From Sarcocystis neurona (taxonomy: Eukaryota > Apicomplexa > Conoidasida > Eucoccidiorida > Sarcocystidae), in the NCBI GenBank assembly GCA_000727475.1, contig KL647292.1, positions 323,413 through 387,412 of the forward strand: DNA of 64,000 bases. Reading direction: 5' to 3'. Numbering within the stretch: the first letter of the stretch is position 1; each line of letters opens with the position of its first letter. The notes beneath the pieces are model-generated. The model searched no databases, had not been told where the DNA came from, and worked only from the letters and a program-made list of their open reading frames with translations. This document shows, piece by piece, positions 62,101-64,000 of the stretch. The position numbers and the translations under genes were made by a program.

Positions 62101-62314
62101 AAAAAAAGAACAGTGTCCTCAGCGGCAGGAGTTAATGCTGCTGTACGGGTTGAGCAGAATCGTCCATCTCAGCAGTGTCAGCAACACGCAACAGCTACAG
62201 ATCGCCCGCAAGCGGAGGGCCAGCGGTAGCAGCGCGCATCCCGAGGAACACATTCAGCAAAGCAGTACGCCATGCACGCAGGGAGACAAGACAGAGTCTA
62301 CACAGGGCAGTCAT
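57186..62314 (-). CDS. Multi-exon multi-pass membrane protein (5' end probably missing)
   Basis: Eight exons on the minus strand: 62314-62199, 61369-61193, 61066-60979, 60499-60382, 60309-60228, 59778-59721, 58910-58749 and 57674-57186. Exit phases 2, 2, 0, 1, 2, 0, 0 match at every junction, giving about 429 residues to a TAG stop. Hydrophobic segments include LKISIPFCWTIVGCCLFAF, RLLAGVFYVVYL, MYWTLISALPAFMAALNLF, RTVSFLGVLAFIILAVASAV and SIAWCVVCLFWTALMAW. The C-terminal tail (FETQQQQ onward, about 110 residues) is Ala-rich and probably cytosolic. I do not recognise the family. Best-supported junctions are those flanking 58910-58749 (GTGAGT and GTACGT donors, CTTTCCTGTCCAG acceptor). The first exon listed and the weak GTGGCG donor at 60227 are least certain. 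A further exon may lie near 63150-63290 (LELFFVPLMRATCRSCCG). Confidence 0.6.
59065..59140. repeat. CA microsatellite in an intron
   Basis: Long mixture of cacaca and cagaca/cggaca units between exons 58910-58749 and 59778-59721 of the minus-strand membrane gene. Confidence 0.9.
60622..60646. repeat. TG microsatellite
   Basis: Perfect gtgtgtgt run, within the intron between 60979 and 60499 of the minus-strand gene. Confidence 0.9.
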
Positions 62315-64000
62315 CTGTAGAACGAGACATATACGGAGGACATTACTTAATAATTCTGACGAAGGAGAAACTACGAGGTCCCGCACACAGTGGACTCATC
62401 AAAAACAGGTGGAAGAGTGCGTAACAACACGTAAAGTGCGTTGCAGACGCGACAGTCCGACGTGAACACCGAAGGCCTGGAGAAACCGACGGTCAATGGT
62501 GTCTCGAGCATGAGTTGAAACCCTCAGCAGAGAAGGGAGAGGAGGCAAGGGACACACAGAGAGGATAACAAGATCCGGTAATTTGTAGTTCGCGAAAGCA
62601 GTTGAAGAGTCTGAAAAGAGCGGGGAGAAAACAGAGGAGGGACGCGTCTACACGTAGTGTGGCGCTATACGAATAACGAAAGAGAAGATCTCGGAGGGCG
62701 ACTGCACGAGACGGAAATGTCGATGTGGACGTGCGGAACGAGATGGGAGTGAACCAGCGAAGGCTAAGACGCTCGACGTGTAATTACCGAAACGAACAGG
62801 CGGAAATTACAGAGAGTATCGCAGGGAAAAATAGTAGTCAACACCGAATTGTACAAGACGACGAAGTCGTACAGCCAGGAGGAATCAAAGAGAAACAGAA
62901 ACAAGAGAGGCACGCTCAAGAAGAGCATTCCAGGGTTTTATTTGGGAACGGCCGAAGACAGAAACGGAAGCAGCATGAGGTGAGCTGTGAGATAAGAACC
63001 TAACGGAGTGAACGAAAGAGGGAACAGCAGAGCCCGTTGGAGCTGGAAGAGGACAGCAGAGCTGCTAAAACGACGTGCAACTAGGTCTACCTTCAGAGTG
63101 AAGAGCAGACACAAAACGAGAAACTGCTGCAGCGGCTCCACACGAATTCACGCTTAGTGATGCCACCGCAGCAAAGCAGAGAGCGGCAACGACACTGCCA
63201 AGACCATCCGCAACAAGACCGGCAGGTCGCACGCATGAGCGGCACGAAAAACAGTTCCAACTGCACCAACGTCAGTGGTTGCCGCAGTGTACACTTAAGG
63301 ACAACCAGCCGCAAGGCACGGCAAAAAGCAGATCGTCTCTTAGCGGTTAGGCGAGGACTGCACTAGTGAGGTGGCACATAGGACAGCTGCCAGCAAAGAG
63401 CAAACTAACGAAGATGGGGCGTCCAAACGCCGATATGCACTTCCATAGGGTCCGTCAAGACATTCACGTATGCATCCGGTGTGTCTGGTGCACACAGGAA
63501 GATAGAAACGAAAAAAAAGTCTCTATGAAGCAAGCCCGGGAAAGGAAGCTTCGGCACAGGATAGCTGGAAGCAACGAAAGCGCATATGAATCAATACGTA
63601 CAACGGCTATGGCTAAAGAGAGTGACACATATATGGATGCTGCGTCTCCATGCAGCCGGAACAATTTGACCACTAGCGACACCTTCGTTTTAGTGATATA
63701 CGCATCCGCAATATGTACACCAGGATATGTGCGAAAGGAATACTGGATACGGTGGTAATAGATACCGTGAAAGCAACGAAGGTAGTACGCGTATTCGGTA
63801 CGGCGCCATAAGCGGCAGGAGTAGTGGCGCAAGTGCCACTTAGGGAGCTCCCCCAGCAAGTACCAAGAAAAACTCTGACGGGAGTGAGAAAGTATTGCAT
63901 GAAGGAAATTGTTTACACGGAAAACATCTAGACGTAAAAAGTATCTACACCGAAGCTCTTGCTCAGTCGCCTTGCGGAGCAAAACAACCATAGTCTCCCG
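62315..64000. other. Upstream part of the minus-strand gene or intergenic; no firm exon
   Basis: The minus strand is pyrimidine-rich over 62500-63110, as expected just 5' of an acceptor. A minus-strand block at 63150-63290 begins after GTTGGTGCAG and has a hydrophobic peptide. The 175-codon minus frame at 63464-63991 has no start or splice support and is left uncalled. Confidence 0.35.

Noticed and set aside
63464..63991. 175-codon minus-strand frame at the right end
   Set aside because: No start, splice or motif support; the residue mix looks random.
1..64000. Telomere-type TTTAGGG arrays, tRNA or rRNA genes
   Set aside because: Looked for by eye; only single scattered words, no arrays or cloverleaf candidates that I could support.

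Overview
The window looks like nuclear DNA of an eimeriid coccidian (Apicomplexa; Eimeria or a close relative). Three things point there. An actin-depolymerising factor of the short apicomplexan type is readable at 48.1-50.7 kb. Two very large reading frames are full of homopolymer runs (Ala, Gln, Ser, Glu, Gly) encoded by CAG-type triplets read in different frames, a known coccidian habit. Genes are split by long GT-AG introns with very long polypyrimidine tracts and many TG/CA/TA microsatellites. There are no bacterial or viral genes, no operons, no CRISPR array, and I saw no rRNA or tRNA.

Layout. 0-2.8 kb: microsatellites and a degenerate ~113-bp tandem array. 2.8-12.2 kb (+): a large multi-pass membrane protein with a TMEM121-like N-terminal module, an ~850-residue homopolymer-rich centre and a second unrecognised membrane module. 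12-28 kb: near-unique DNA with several small split-gene candidates on both strands, some resembling Eimeria TA4-type surface antigens (SAG), plus local tandem duplications. 28.7-35.5 kb (-): a ~1,800-residue Gln/Ser/Ala-rich protein with a predicted C-terminal membrane anchor. 35.5-37.3 kb: more CAG/CTG-rich DNA of unclear coding strand. 37.3-47.7 kb: mostly no recognisable gene, with scattered exon-like blocks. 48.1-50.7 kb (+): the ADF gene, whose 2.2-kb intron holds an antisense SAG-like exon. 50.7-57.1 kb: sparse. 57.2-62.3 kb (-): an eight-exon multi-pass membrane protein gene, probably continuing upstream.

Exon models were built by eye from GT/AG sites, intron phase and protein character. 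The ADF model is firm. The two membrane-protein genes and the Gln-rich gene are supported by matching intron phases at every junction. The SAG-like candidates are weaker. The genes do not form one pathway: one is cytoskeletal, three are membrane proteins of unknown function, and the rest may be surface antigens.
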